DNA of 64,000 bases from Ptiloglossa arizonensis (lineage: Eukaryota > Arthropoda > Insecta > Hymenoptera > Colletidae): assembly GCF_051014685.1 (NCBI RefSeq), contig NC_135048.1, positions 25,438,543 through 25,502,542 on the forward strand, written 5' to 3'. How positions within the stretch are numbered: the first letter of the stretch is position 1; every line of letters starts with the position of its first letter. Made by a program: the position numbers and the translations under genes. Shown here piece by piece: positions 48,500 through 61,168 of this stretch. The notes beneath the pieces are model-generated. The model ran no database searches, had not been told where the DNA came from, and saw nothing but the letters and a program-made list of their open reading frames with translations.

Positions 48500-49287
48500 A
48501 GACTACACATCTAATTGCTCTTACCACATTGCAAAATAATTATGGTAAAAACAATAGGTGTCCCCGTTGATGGTCACAGGCCGGTTAAAGCGCGAGCATC
48601 GGACTCGCCCGTGAATGTCACGGTTGGTACTGACGATGGGTTAAAAACGAAAATCTCGTGGTGGTCCGTGTGCGCGCACGCGTTCCAATTACGCCGTGGC
48701 GATGGAGAAATATTGACAGCGATTAAAACGCGCGCCAAACGCCGCGAGAAGCGAAACGAGAGACACGATCGCGGTGATCGTTGATACGAAATCGAGCACC
48801 GTGTTCACGGCGCGCCACAGAGGTATCCGTAACTCGCGATCATCATCGCGCGAACGCGCGTGTCTTATCTCGACTGTCTTTTCGAAAAGAAAATTTACTC
48901 GCGACGATCGAGCGATTGCCCGATCTCCTACGTGCTCGTTTGCCGAGCGCGGTGAAAATCGGCGGAGAGTGACACGCGAGTAGGGCTGCGCGCGAGTAGG
49001 GCTGCGCGCGCAGCCGTCTACTCGCGATACGCGCGCTACTCCCCACTCCCTCGCCGCTCGCTACTCGGGATTTTTCCCTCACCTCCCCTCTCCGTAGTAC
49101 CGCGCTCGACTCCCGAGCACGAACCGGCCCCAGGTTGTGTATTTTCCCGTTCGCTCTAAAGAACTTCCGTTTTAATTTATTCCCGGAAGCCGGTGCATCC
49201 GTGACAGCGGGGACTCCGGAGGAGGGACAGGATCAGAAGGAAAAGTTTCCCGGCTGTTCCCAAGGATTACCTTCTACTTCGTCGGGC
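48500..49287 (+). promoter_or_regulatory. CG-rich promoter-like region and 5' UTR of the SLC44A1-like gene
   Basis: Sequence upstream of the start codon is strikingly richer in CG dinucleotides than the AT-rich arrays before it, as expected for a promoter of a broadly expressed insect gene. It contains an imperfect palindrome (48991-49026) and pyrimidine-rich stretches around 49040-49095. I cannot place the transcription start or tell whether a noncoding exon exists. An open frame at 48515-48784 has no family I recognise and is probably chance in CG-rich DNA. Confidence 0.45.
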
Positions 49288-49338
49288 ATGGGTTGCTGCG
49301 GCTGCTCGGACGAGCCCTCGTCCAAGGTGGAGCCCACG
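49288..49338 (+). CDS. SLC44A1: SLC44A1-like choline transporter, coding exon 1 (start codon)
   Basis: First coding exon, 17 codons, ending at a GTAAGA donor in phase 0. The peptide MGCCGCSDEPSSKVEPT has the MGCC start typical of choline transporter-like 1 (human SLC44A1 begins MGCC; the Drosophila counterpart is probably CG1311). Gly2 followed by cysteines suggests N-terminal acylation, which is an inference. I chose the ATG at 49288 because of this conserved start. The same frame stays open upstream to another ATG at 49135, so a 51-residue N-terminal extension cannot be excluded, but it has no family counterpart I know. The protein exports or imports choline across plasma and mitochondrial membranes in known family members. 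Exon 2 continues the frame after a 9.4 kb intron. Confidence 0.85.
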
Positions 49339-49974
49339 GTAAGAAGAATTATTTTTTATGATTCCGCCGGCTGAAATTTCCGCTCAAGTATTTTAATATA
49401 AAACTTCGAGCTTTGCTCTTGTCACGGTAAACTGAACTGCAACGGCTACAAGAAACCGGGCCAGTGAGGTGGATAGTTCGGTAGATGGAGGGGAGGAAAA
49501 CCACCCAGCCCGTTTTAACGGTTTTGAAATCCCCCTGTGAATACGCGGGTACCTGATAGGTATTATTTTTATTTACGAAAGAAATTTTTTTCGCGACGAG
49601 TATAGTGGCATACCGATAACTACTCGGGGGTTGTACTTCGGGCCGGTGGTTTGCAAAGTAGAGGGCGCTGGAAAGGAACTTTTTTAATCGGATCGCGTTG
49701 GTATAGATTTTTTTTTTTTTTTTGGCGCGCTTCCGCGGTTTCGTAACCTCTTCGGGGACGAATTACTTCCTACGGAGCGGACTGAAATTTTGATTGGTAA
49801 ATGATATCGACTTGCGAAGTTAATTATGCATCTTCGCAGTTGGTAGCGGTCACGTCCGTGTGACGGTATTTTAAATAATTTAAGAACCGAACGTACACAC
49901 GTGTGTCTGTGTTTTTAGTGAGGTTATGCGCGTCACTTGTCTCGTTTAATGAACGTTTCAGAAATTTTTGTTTC

Positions 49975-50380
49975 AGATAATTGTAACCGTCTGTAAATTA
50001 GCTTCAAAATTTCTCTATACTTTTTGTGTCCTTTATTACGTATCTCAGCTCAAAAATTTCTCTATATTTCTCGTATCCTTTGTTGTATATTTTAGTCTCA
50101 AAATTTGTCTATATTTTTTGTGTACTTTATTACATATTTCAGCTCAAAAAATTTCTCTATATTTCTCCTATCCTTTATTATATATTTCAGTCTCAAAATT
50201 TGTCTATTTTTTTCAGTCCTTTATTACATATTTCAGCTTAAAAAATTTCTCAACATTTCTCCCACCCTTTATTATACATTTCAGTCTCAAAATTCGTCTA
50301 CATTTCTCGTACCCTTTATCACATATAGTACTTTAGTCTCAAAATTGTTCCCTACTTCCAGCACCTTTCCTTTCCCAAAA
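49975..50380. repeat. 47 bp minisatellite in intron 1
   Basis: About eight alternating units of two types, CTCAAAAATTTCTCTATATT and CTCAAAATTTGTCTATATTT, each preceded by CCTTTATTAYATATTTCAG. All three plus-strand frames are open across it, giving periodic Phe/Tyr/Leu-rich peptides that are not genes. Confidence 0.92.
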
Positions 50381-51247
50381 TTTTTATTTCCGTTCCACTA
50401 TAATTTCCCACAGTCCCGCTTCATCGACCACTTGTAACAAAGCCGTACAATGAATCGCAATGGTACAAAATAATTATCCCAGATACGTGTAAACTGCAGT
50501 GACAACTGTTTGTGCAGCGTGTTTGGAAATATCGTCAATACAAAGGGTAGGTCTTAAACTTATGACCAGTGGTGTACACAAGGGGTAGCAGCGTTACACG
50601 GTCCGTTGGAACCACCGCTGTTGCTGCAGTTACGCATTTTGTAATCGTAGAATTATTAATGGTTATATTGATGCACCGGTCCAGGGGTAAATCGAGCAGT
50701 CAGTTTCATAATTGAGCAGAAAATATTTACTATTAATGCGCGGGTAGATAAAGGTACATTATTTATGTTACGTTGGTTGCAACGTTACCTTATCGAGTTA
50801 TTTCTAAATCGATGATTATCGTCCGGGCAATACGAAACGGGGATCGACGTGGCCAATTCGGCGCTACGATTAAAAAGCAACACAATAAATTAGAAAAATT
50901 CCAGAAGAGAAATGTTGTCCCAGCGAACGGTAATCGTTCTCCTTGTTATTTCTGGGTCATGCGGCATGTATACGGACTTTGCGTTCGTAATACCCCATTT
51001 GAAACTTTTTATGCGAAGTTTGATCGTTAAGCTCGACTTTTTCCGTTTGAGATAAAGCAGGATGCGCTTTTAAGGGGAGTGGGAATAAAATTTTTACTCC
51101 GGTGCTATTATAAAAAATAATGAGATATGGCGAGTATAAGGTCCTGGATTAAAGTTCTGTATTCAAATGTATTGTCATCGGGACGCGTCGTTTCAGTTTT
51201 TATGAAAACTTTCTTTCTTTAAAGCGGGTGGAAGCGGTCGCGCGTAC

Positions 51248-51300
51248 CAAGAGAGAGAGAGAGAGAGAGGAGAGAGGGAGAGAGAAACGACGAAAGAGAG
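51248..51300. repeat. (AG)n-rich microsatellite
   Basis: Run of AG with GG interruptions in intron 1. Confidence 0.9.
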
Positions 51301-52384
51301 AATTTTATCATTTCACCGTATTAAAGGAATAGATAAAAATACGTTAGCTTCATAGCTAATGAAAATTGTGGAGCCGAGTGTATGTTGCCGGACAAGTTTC
51401 TAAATTAAAATTCTTTCGGCAAACTTCCATTATTAAGTTTCGCGACTTTAATACAAAAATATTAAGAAGATCGTGCTCGGTAAGGGCAACTTGCAGCTTA
51501 CTTGTTAGAGAAACTGTTATTTCCCTTTAGAAAATACGAATGTACGCGCCAGCGGAATAACATTATACCCGTACGGAATCCCGCGATGTGCGCGTATCAA
51601 AGTTTCTAGTTCTCTGTATAAAGTTCCGGTCTTAGACCACGTGTATTTACGTCCGTTTAACGGTGAATCGATGAGCGGGCCTATCCATCGTGCATCGGTT
51701 TTATAATCATCAAAGGCTGTAAAACGCGTACAGGATGGTTCACGTACGTTTTAAAATCTACTGGAGATACATACGCGAGCTTCTGTTTTATCTTTCGGCA
51801 ATTCCTTCCGTGAACGTGGATACAGAGATCGCATCGTCCGATTGATAACATCGGAATGCAAGGCTAGGACGTGGAACAAGCGTTGCTCTGTATTCCTTGC
51901 ACCTACGATCTTCGATGCATCGACCGGTGCTTACGTAACGAGTGATACTCGATTTTATTTATTCGAGTTCGATCGTTTCGAGAATTTAAGAAAAAGAATA
52001 ATAATTTCCTGAAACATATGAGAATACGAACTTGAAGAAAAAAAAAAGAATTGTACCTTTGGAGGAATTTCTTCTGTCTTTTTCTGGTAGCCAATTCATC
52101 GTTGTTGCATTTCTTTCGTAAGTGAAAACGTCGAATGTAAAATTCTACGCCAATCTTCGTCGCTTCGTTTGATTTATAAAGCACAGTGATGGTGAAAGAG
52201 GAAATCCAACAATAACACGTAACACTGGCTCTCTTCGTTTAAAGTGTCAACTGTAACTCTCCAATTAATACCAAAGTTCATTACCGCGCAACGAACGTCG
52301 CAGACTCCTCTAACCCGTCGTTTATCCACCGAATCAAGCCCACCCATCCCTGTTCTCGTCGTGTAAGCCGATCTCGGGGACACG

Positions 52385-54150
52385 GGACGGAAAATATTGG
52401 CCGTTCAAGGTCACTCGACGGATTATAGGGGATAGCCGTTCGGTGACCTTGAGCGGTCAATATTTTACAATTTCGGTACGAGAAGCTTCGTTAAGATTTT
52501 GCTCGTCGAGTAAGTCCACCGAATCGGCTGAATTTAGGGTGACGTGCACACGGGACAGGTTCTTCAGGTTTGCACTTTTTCGTCTCTCAGATACAACTGT
52601 GAGGGGAGACAAAAGATGGAACGGTGAAAGGATACGGTGGGGTGAGCCGACTTAGCGACCTTGAGTGGCCAATACTTTCCGTTCGGGGTGCAAGTAACTT
52701 TGTTGTTCTGATTGTTAAATTCGACGTGCACAGACTGGACGAGTGTTTACAGTTTTTGTCTGTCGATCACAATGGCGAGATTAAGAAAGACGGAGCGGTG
52801 AAAGGTGCTCGGTGACCTTGAATGGTCAATACTTTCTCTCGTCGAATATACGAGAAACTTTCTTAACAGATCCGGTACGGACTCGCGGGATTTTTGTCGT
52901 TCGAGGTCGCTCGTTGTTCGAACCTCTCGAATTTTTGCGCGGCTTTTAACATCCTCTCGAATTCAATGACGTGACACAGAGCGGGGTAACAGATGGAACA
53001 GTGAAAAGACACGGCGTGATAAGCTGCTTAGCGACCTCGAGTGGCCGATATTTTCTGCCCCGAGCGTAAGAAACCTTATCAACAGGTACGGGGTATTGTG
53101 AAACCGCGAGATTTTGGTCGCTCAAGGTCACTGCTCTCGGTTTAAATTTCTTGGTGATTTGTAGGTGATAAGTAGATAGATAGATAGATGGATATGTAGA
53201 TAAATAGATAGATGGATATGTAGATAAATAGATAGATAGATGGATATGTAGATAAATAGATAGAAAGATAGATAGATAGATATGTAGATTAATAGATAGA
53301 TAGATAGATAGGTAGACTAATAGATAGATAGATAAATAGGTAGATTAATAGATAGATAGTTAGATAGGTAGATTAATAGATACCAATACTAACTTTCTCT
53401 CTCTCTCTCTTTGTTTTTCTGTTTCTCTCTAATATATAGATAGATAGATATCAGTCTAACACACATACACAAATATATAGATAAATAGATACATAAATAT
53501 AAATATCAATACTAATACACACACGCGTGTAAACGGAGTACACCCACCGATTTGCGATTGTTAATTTACGCGTGCCACAGAATGAAGACTTATTACTGAA
53601 ATAACACCGTGTAATGAGCTGCTTAGCGACCTTGAATGGCCAATACTTTCCATTCTAAGCGCAAGAAACCTTACCGACGGATTCGATGCGCCAGAGTCGT
53701 GAGATTTTAATCGCTGAAGGTCACCGACGCGCGCAAACGGAAAAAGTGTGCAAATTCGCGATTATTAATTTTCAAACTAACACGTGCCGGAGAGAAGAGA
53801 GGGAACAGTGAAAGTACGTGGCGCGATAAGCTGCTTACCGAGTGGTCAGTGTTTTTCATCTCAATTACAAAAAGCCTTGGCAACGTGTCCGAGAGATCAC
53901 GGTCGCTCGAAGTCCCCGCCGTACTCCAATAAGTATCTAATCGCGAACTCTCCACTCTAAGTACAAACAGCGTGCGTGTTTCCACTTTCAATCTTCGAAA
54001 CGCATCGATAAAGCGTTCCCCTCGATCGAGGAACGACAGATGGCGCAACTAGGCGTCACCGAACGACATTCCGTAGATAGCGTGAAAGTAGGGGGAGGGG
54101 GGATAGATAGTTACACCGTGACCTTGAACGGCCAATCTTTCCTGCCGCGA
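52385..54150. repeat. Repeated units of about 100 bp with inverted ends carrying TCAAGGTCA
   Basis: The block YGACCTTGARYGGYCAATAY recurs at 52444, 52656, 52813, 53032, 53627 and 54119 (the last diverged). In the units at 52813, 53032 and 53627 an inverted counterpart, RTTTT-RTCGYTCAAGGTCAC or a variant, closes the unit about 98 bp later. The first unit has its inverted partner upstream (52385-52413). Looks like a MITE or satellite family with inverted ends, spread in intron 1. Confidence 0.75.
53155..53530. repeat. Compound microsatellite GATA-CT-CA, short paralogue
   Basis: GATA/GGTA-like tetranucleotides (53165-53385), a CT run (53395-53435), TAATATATAGATAG, TATCAGTCTAACACACA and a final GATA/AAATA portion. 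Same order of parts as 54500-55330. Confidence 0.93.
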
Positions 54151-54499
54151 ATACGAAATGCGCGGCAGCGACGAACATTTCCAACGGCGTGAAAGTGTAA
54201 CCGTGTTGTCTAGACGTAAGGATTCGTGGAACGCGTGCTCGCACATTAGAGTGGTTAAACGGTGGCTGCGAGCGTACGCACGTGGGTGGGAGTGATTACT
54301 GTCGAGAACTTGCGAGAGCACTGTGGGAGGCGTATTTAGAGCGAGAAGCGAGCGAATAAAGTAAGTGTACAGTGTGATTGAAAAAGAGGTTTCAACTAGT
54401 GGACGTGGGTTTCAGCGGGAAACTGTTGCGATATATTTAATATTACATATATGCAATACCGATGTGTGTGTGTGTATGTGTGTGTGTGTACACATACCA

Positions 54500-55330
<831 letters not shown>

Positions 55331-55609
55331 CTCCAAAATATACAAATAGATGGATAAATGAATAGATATCGATACTCACACACACACCCACACACACACG
55401 TGCACAAAATATCAAACCCCCACCCGTTCGTCCAAACATTTCGCTGCAGTGACCCAAAAATCGTTCAGCGCGCTTGGAGGGGTGGAGAGGGTTGTTTATA
55501 AATACCCTCTGCCCGTGTATCCGTCCGTCGTTCGACCTTTCGATCATAAACGAGAGAGCGTAAACGCGTCGCGACGTACAAGAAACGGTGGTGCGTTCAC
55601 CGCGAGTGC

Positions 55610-55685
55610 GTGCACTCGTGCGTGGACTCGTGCGTGGACTCGTGCACGCGTGGACTCGTACACGCGTGGACGCGTGCATGCACAT
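55610..55685. repeat. 12 bp minisatellite (GTGGACTCGTGC type)
   Basis: Several degenerate copies of GCGTGGACTCGT in a row, with alternating purine-pyrimidine GTGCACGCGTG stretches. Confidence 0.85.
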
Positions 55686-57339
55686 ACAACCGGTGTAACG
55701 AAAGATCTCGACGCGATAACGACGTTATCAATACGACGCAACGCCGGCGCTTTTAATAAGGCGGAGAGGAATTTAATTACGCCGGGACGCTAATGCAAGG
55801 TCACCGTCAAAGAATCTAATTAATTTAGGGTGGTGGCTGCACACGGTCTGAGTTGTAACAGGGTTACAAGTTCCCAACGGTGTCGGTGAAACGGCGCAGA
55901 TTCGCTAAAAGCATTAGCTCCGCCCGATTTCACCGACTGAAAATTTACCGGTATGTTCCAGCCCGGCAAACGATAGAATCAGCTTTTTCGATTGTATTAA
56001 CGGGAACACAGACTCGCGGATCACTGAGAACGAGAGATTTAAATCGACGATCGAGTGTTCCTCGATCGTACACCCACACGTGCGCATGTGTACCCGTAAA
56101 TGGTAAAAATTACACGTGTTTCATAATCGAAGAAACTACACACGTACGATTGCACGCGTGGACGTGTGGATGGACGTTTCAAGGGGGGTGGTGGGTCGAG
56201 GACGAAAAGTTTTATATATCTTGAACACACGAGAGATCGAAAAGCTTCCAGAGCGCGAAACTCGAGCGGAAAGGTTCGTTGATTTTCGATAAAGAGATTT
56301 TTAATTATACGCCCGCGTGTATTCGGCTTTCCAATAGCGTCACTGCAATTTCGATTTCGGGACGAGTCCGTTCATTGAAAAGTGTAAAGACTGCTGCGCC
56401 GAGCCCGCACGGGACAAATCACTCGAACGGTGAATATGAAATAAATTATTTAAAATGATTCGAATTTTTCTCCAAACGAACGTGCCAAACGTATTTCAAA
56501 GGGTTTCATCGAGCCTCGTCGGTCCTGTATTTGTGGGAATATTAGGAGAGCGTGGGAATTTTTAAACGTGTTTTTTATATATATATATATATTTCTTTAA
56601 CAATGGAATAGAAAGTTGGAAGAATGTTTCTCATAGTTTACCGTTCATCGAAGCCAACGGAGGAATGATTATTTTTAATTAAAAATTGTTTTCCCGGTTT
56701 CGAACCAGTCTCACTTTTTATATAATTTCATTCCTTTTGAAGAGTTTTAAAATTTTTAATTTCGACTTATTACACATTCGGTAAGGCAACACATGGAAAT
56801 TAATATGAAAACGTATGGCAGGGACCTGCGTGGGCCTTCGTGGAATTTATTTAATACTGCGTAATAATAATTAATTAAAAAAATTTTTCGTTCTTGGCTT
56901 TCGGGGAACACGCTGCCTCGGTGCGAGATGGTAGAAACAAATTTGCTATCTTTTGTGATTTTCCAAAAAAGAAAAAAAAAAAAAAGAGTGACAGAACGAA
57001 GAGCGACGAACATTTTGTAAGTTTCGCGTTTACAAAGCGCAATAATTAGTGCAAAAAGTTTCGGTTTAATACGTCCCGTATGGATTACGCTCGCTATTGC
57101 TGGACGAAAAATCGTAATTTCTTGTTGCGCGTGAAACTGAAGTTGCAATTTTTACGAATCTTTTCGCAATTAGTTAGTTTCCCGAGTGTACCAAAAAACC
57201 GGTCGCGAACCTTTCTCCTTTCGAACGTCATAAGCGTCACAATTTTACAATTTCACAATTTTTAAAATTCCACGCATCGTTCGCCACCGCCGCAATTTTA
57301 CAATTTAAAAAATTCCCCCATACCAAAATACACATTGAG

Positions 57340-58045
57340 AAACAACGACTCTCGATTTTCGAGCGTTGATAAAATCCGAATCAAAGACACCTGTACCCCC
57401 CCGCCCCTCTCGATTTTCGAGCGTTAATAAAATCCTAATCAAACACGCCTGTACCCCCCTCTCCACTTTTAATTTTCGAGCGTTAATAAAATCCTAATCA
57501 AAGACACCTGTACCCCCCACGACTCTCGATTTTCGAGCGTTAATAAAATTCTAATCAAAGACACCTGTACCCCCCCGCCCCTCTCGATTTTCGAGCGTTA
57601 ATAAAATCCTAATCAAACACGCCTGCACCCCCCTCTCCACTTTTAATTTTCGAGCGTTAATAAAATCCTAATCAAAGACACCTGTACCCCCCACGACTCT
57701 CGATTTTCGTGCGTTAATAAAATTCTAATCAAAGACACCTGTACCCCCCCCCCCCCCTCTCGATTTTCGAGCGTTAATAAAATCCTAATCAAAGACCCCC
57801 TTCCTTCACTCTCGATTTTCGAGCATTAATAAAATCCTAATCAAAGACACCTGTATCTCTCCCCCCACTCTCGATTTTCGAGCGTTTATAAAATCCTAAT
57901 CAAAGACGCCCCACCCCCCACCTCCTCCCCACGACTCTCGATTTTTGAGCGTTAAAAAAATCCTAATCAAAGACACCTGTACCCCCCCCCCCCCCCTCGA
58001 TTTTCAAGCGTTAATAAAATCCTAATCAAAGACGCCTGTACACCC
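57340..58045. repeat. 57 bp tandem array with poly-C linkers, about twelve units
   Basis: CTCGATTTTCGAGCGTTAAT followed by AAAATCCTAATCAAAGACAC and CTGTACCCCCC repeats. CTCGATTTTCGAG is itself a short palindrome (CTCGA-TTT-TCGAG). A 174 bp three-unit block at 57407 is repeated at about 57582. C-runs of up to 14 occur. Confidence 0.94.
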
Positions 58046-58352
58046 CCCTCCCTCCCATAAAACGCAAAACAACCTGGTATTGTCCCCCCTCTCTCGACGC
58101 GAACGCGACAAAAAATTCCCGAAAGCTTCCGGTGTCTTTCGTTCGTCCAAAAAAAAATAAAAATATTTCTATCGAGTGTATAATATTCGCGCGTGAAAAA
58201 ATTCGCAAAAACACCCCTCCTCCCGTCGTGTCTCCGCTGCGTTTAAAATTCAAATGAAAGAAGAAAAAAAAGGGGGGAGAGGAAAAAAAATTCACTCAAA
58301 ATTCGTTGCATCGATAAAATGAAATAATCGGGTAGACGAAAAGGGGGAGTAT

Positions 58353-58603
58353 TTAACCCTTTGCACTCGAAGCTTTTCATCAACCAGAAACTGGCACTTG
58401 AATGAGATCCATCGAATCGTGTAATTTATTTAAAACGGAACATTTTCGTTTCAACGTTTCATACACGTATATTCGCATCTTACGAGAAAGCGGTAATTGA
58501 ATATTTAATTTCAATTCCAAACCACGATGGTTTTCCGAATGGGAGAGAAGTACACCGAATCGAGTGATCGATCGAGGATCGACTCTCGAGTGAAAAGGGT
58601 TAA
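58353..58603. mobile_element. piggyBac-type MITE, copy 3 (intact ends)
   Basis: 251 bp in intron 1, 120 bp before exon 2. Begins TTAACCCTTTGCACTCGA and ends CTCGAGTGAAAAGGGTTAA, so both TTAA sites and inverted ends are present. Internally similar to the copies near 1.2-1.9 kb (TTTCATACACRT, AATTTCAATTCCAAACCA). Confidence 0.85.
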
Positions 58604-58722
58604 TTCGATCGTTCGACGAATCTCGCGTCAACGAGGAAAATAAAAGTTCGCTCTCTAAGGAGAGTAGGTGAAGCGCTCGGTGAGTTTCACCCGAAAGATT
58701 TCCCGTGTTTTGTCCGTTTCAG

Positions 58723-58836
58723 GCGCCGGAGGACGATGTCACACCTACGAGACGCTCCGAGCAGATTTTCGTCACCGATCGATCCTGCACGGACATCCTG
58801 GCACTGCTCGCACTGATCGCTGTCGTCGTCGGTTTC
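58723..58836 (+). CDS. SLC44A1: SLC44A1-like choline transporter, coding exon 2
   Basis: 38 codons between a pyrimidine-rich acceptor ending TTTCAG and a GTACGT donor, both in phase 0, so it joins exon 1 in frame. Residues 18-55 of the protein: an acidic, Thr/Arg-rich cytosolic stretch, then DRSCTDI (residues 36-42), which matches the family signature just before the first membrane helix in human CTL1, then the first half of that helix (LALLALIAVVVGF). The intron that follows is only 124 bp. The match to the SLC44A1 branch rather than SLC44A2-5 rests on the MGCC start together with RSCTDI. No break or missing residue is visible. Confidence 0.9.
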
Positions 58837-58960
58837 GTACGTCTCCTTACACTCGTGGTCCTACCTCGTTCTGTTCCGAGGGGACAACGTTTGTTCTTTC
58901 TGTTCTTTTCTTTTTTTTTTCTTTCCCTTTATTTTTATTCTTCTCCCCGTTTCGACGCAG
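58837..58960 (+). other. Intron 2 of the SLC44A1-like gene
   Basis: 124 bp GT-AG intron, phase 0, with a long T/C-rich tract (about 58893-58945) before the acceptor GACGCAG. It splits membrane helix 1 between Phe55 and Gly56. Confidence 0.85.
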
Positions 58961-59109
58961 GGTTTTCTGATGAGCAACGCGGTGAAGAAGGGGGACATCT
59001 ACCGGGTCATAAACGGCTACGATGACTGTGGATTCGTTTGCGGCCGTGTCACCAAATACCAGGCTAATCCCAAATCGGGTTGCTTGAACGGGGACATGAC
59101 GGCGGCTAG
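58961..59109 (+). CDS. SLC44A1: SLC44A1-like choline transporter, coding exon 3 (gene continues beyond window)
   Basis: Starts after an acceptor ending GACGCAG and ends at a GTAAGC donor; 49 full codons plus two bases of the next codon. It completes transmembrane helix 1 (GFLMSN) and enters the first large extracellular loop. The stretch NGYDDCGFVCG (residues 73-83) aligns with the SGYDSYGNICG region of human SLC44A1. Cys78, Cys82 and Cys96 lie in this loop and could form disulfides. The three exons give 104 residues of a family whose members usually have about 600-700 residues and about ten membrane helices. I looked for a phase-compatible next exon in 59110-64000 and saw none, so it probably lies outside. 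Confidence 0.9.
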
Positions 59110-59121
59110 GTAAGCAGAGGA

Positions 59122-59187
59122 TGCGCGCGCACTTATCGTCTGCGCGCGCACCTATCGTCTGCGCGCGCATCTATCGTTTGCGCGCAG
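59122..59187. repeat. 19 bp minisatellite at the start of intron 3
   Basis: About three and a half copies of TATCGTCTGCGCGCGCACC, beginning a dozen bases after the exon 3 donor. Confidence 0.9.
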
Positions 59188-60934
59188 TTTTCGCACGAAA
59201 GCGGGGTGAACGTCGCGCCACGATTCCCGCTCGTGGCGTCCCGCGAGTCTGGTCGCTCGAAGGTCGCGCGGATTCTTTAAACGCTGCGACCGTGTCCCGT
59301 GTGGCATTATTGTCGCGCGTTTAGCATGCCTGGCGCACACACGATTTTCGTCCGGGTCGAGTTAACCCATTTGCATCATCGCTCTGCTTAGGCTGTCGCG
59401 TGCAAACATCAGCGACGTTCAACTGACTCGTATCACCGCACAGCGGTTGATCGTACGTTCAGTAACGAGCATTAAAATTATTTACAGAGTTTATTAACAA
59501 TATACTGTGTAAAACGATCAATACACAATATTAAAATATCGCATTTTACATTTTTTTTTTTTACAAAGAAGTAAGAAGAAATATTTTTTTATACATAGAA
59601 TAAATTGATTGAAATTGAAATGAATTAATTTTCGTGGAATTCTTTAATGTGGTAAATACGTAATGCTTTGTCACAAACGTGACATTTAAAGATTCTCTTC
59701 GAATTGACTTATGTAGATATCGAGGAATTCGTCACAAGTGATACTCATCATATTTACCATTGGCCCAATCATCGTACGGAACAAGTCGTGCGAATGTCTC
59801 GAAGGCTGCGCGAGCTTCTATACGATTTCCATCCGAAATTTTCCAATCTGAATCGTAGGTTAAGAAGTTAATGGAAACCTCGACTCGTTCGTATCGCGGT
59901 TACGAACATCGAACAGTGTCCATCGACGACACAACGTACGCGCCAAGTCGTGGCTCGATTCGCTACCGAGATTCGCGGGATACAGGGAGTGGGGGACGAG
60001 GTCTCGTGAGATTCAACAGTTTTTCATTTCTCGACGCGATGGAAACGAACATTGCTGAACCGAAAAATTAAAAATTAAAAATTCCACGCGGCGGTACGTA
60101 TTTATCGATTAATGAAATCGAGTATTTTATTTTCGTTTCTCGCGTGAGATACGCGCGAACGATTATTGCTTATAAATCGCAGACGCGTCGAGACGATGTT
60201 CCGGTTCAATTTATAATCGACGGATCTGTTTAAATAAGTTGACGTTTGAACAATTTCCCGCGAATAAGAATCCCCCTGGGTATAAATCGGTTTCCATTCG
60301 TTTCGTGTGTCTGTGTGTGTTTATTCATTTTTGTTTCGTTTCGGTAAACAATCGGTGGGAATTTTTTTTTTGGTACTTTTTTTTATACACTCGCTGTCTC
60401 TGTTTCGGTTCGAGAAGGAGGAATCGTTACCCGATCGCAACCAGACGAATTTACTTTATTTATTAATATTGTTCTCGAAGCTTTCGGTTAGCTGTAAGTT
60501 TGTTATCTACTTTGTCCATGTGTGTGTAATGGTAACGGAACTGTCGATTTTTATGTATGCATATTGTACTTTATAAGTGCATTTCTTTGTACGTTCATTA
60601 CGCGTTAATTTTATTTCGCATATTACCGATACGACACATTTTACTTTGCGGTATATTCCCGCCTTTTTCCTCACTGGTTTCCAGATTAATGTAATATTCT
60701 GTTGTCGAGGCGGGTCATAATAAAACCATCGAAACGTTGATATTTTAAGAACGAAATTCTTGATAAGAAAAATTATTATTCGATCATCGTAGATCCTTCG
60801 TTTGTATTCTTTTTCATACAAGATCCAACGTTCAGCTTTCACGCTCTCCATAGAAGCTTTGCATCGCGATTGAAAGAAAATTTCGATTTTTATTTAACTT
60901 CACGCACAAACTTTGCGATATTACACGCCTAAGT

Positions 60935-61110
60935 GTAATTTTTTCCTTGCATTTTATGAATAGAAGTTGCACAGATTCCAAACTGTCATTTTTTCCTTGC
61001 ATTTTACGAATTGATTTATTCTAGAGAAAAAAATTCAGGTTTATTATAAAGAATGTATAAATTGTTATAAAAAGAAATAGGTTTATTAGGTAGAGAAAGG
61101 AAAAACCTTG
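60935..61110. repeat. Dispersed repeat, copy 1 of 3
   Basis: ATTCCAAACTGTCATTTTTT, CCTTGCATTTTACGAAT, AGGTTTATTATAAAGAATGT blocks, shared with 62245-62395 and 62400-62620. Confidence 0.85.
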
Positions 61111-61168
61111 CACATTTAGAAAAATATTTATCAATTCTCTGCACAATTTCAGCACGAGTTAACATTTA

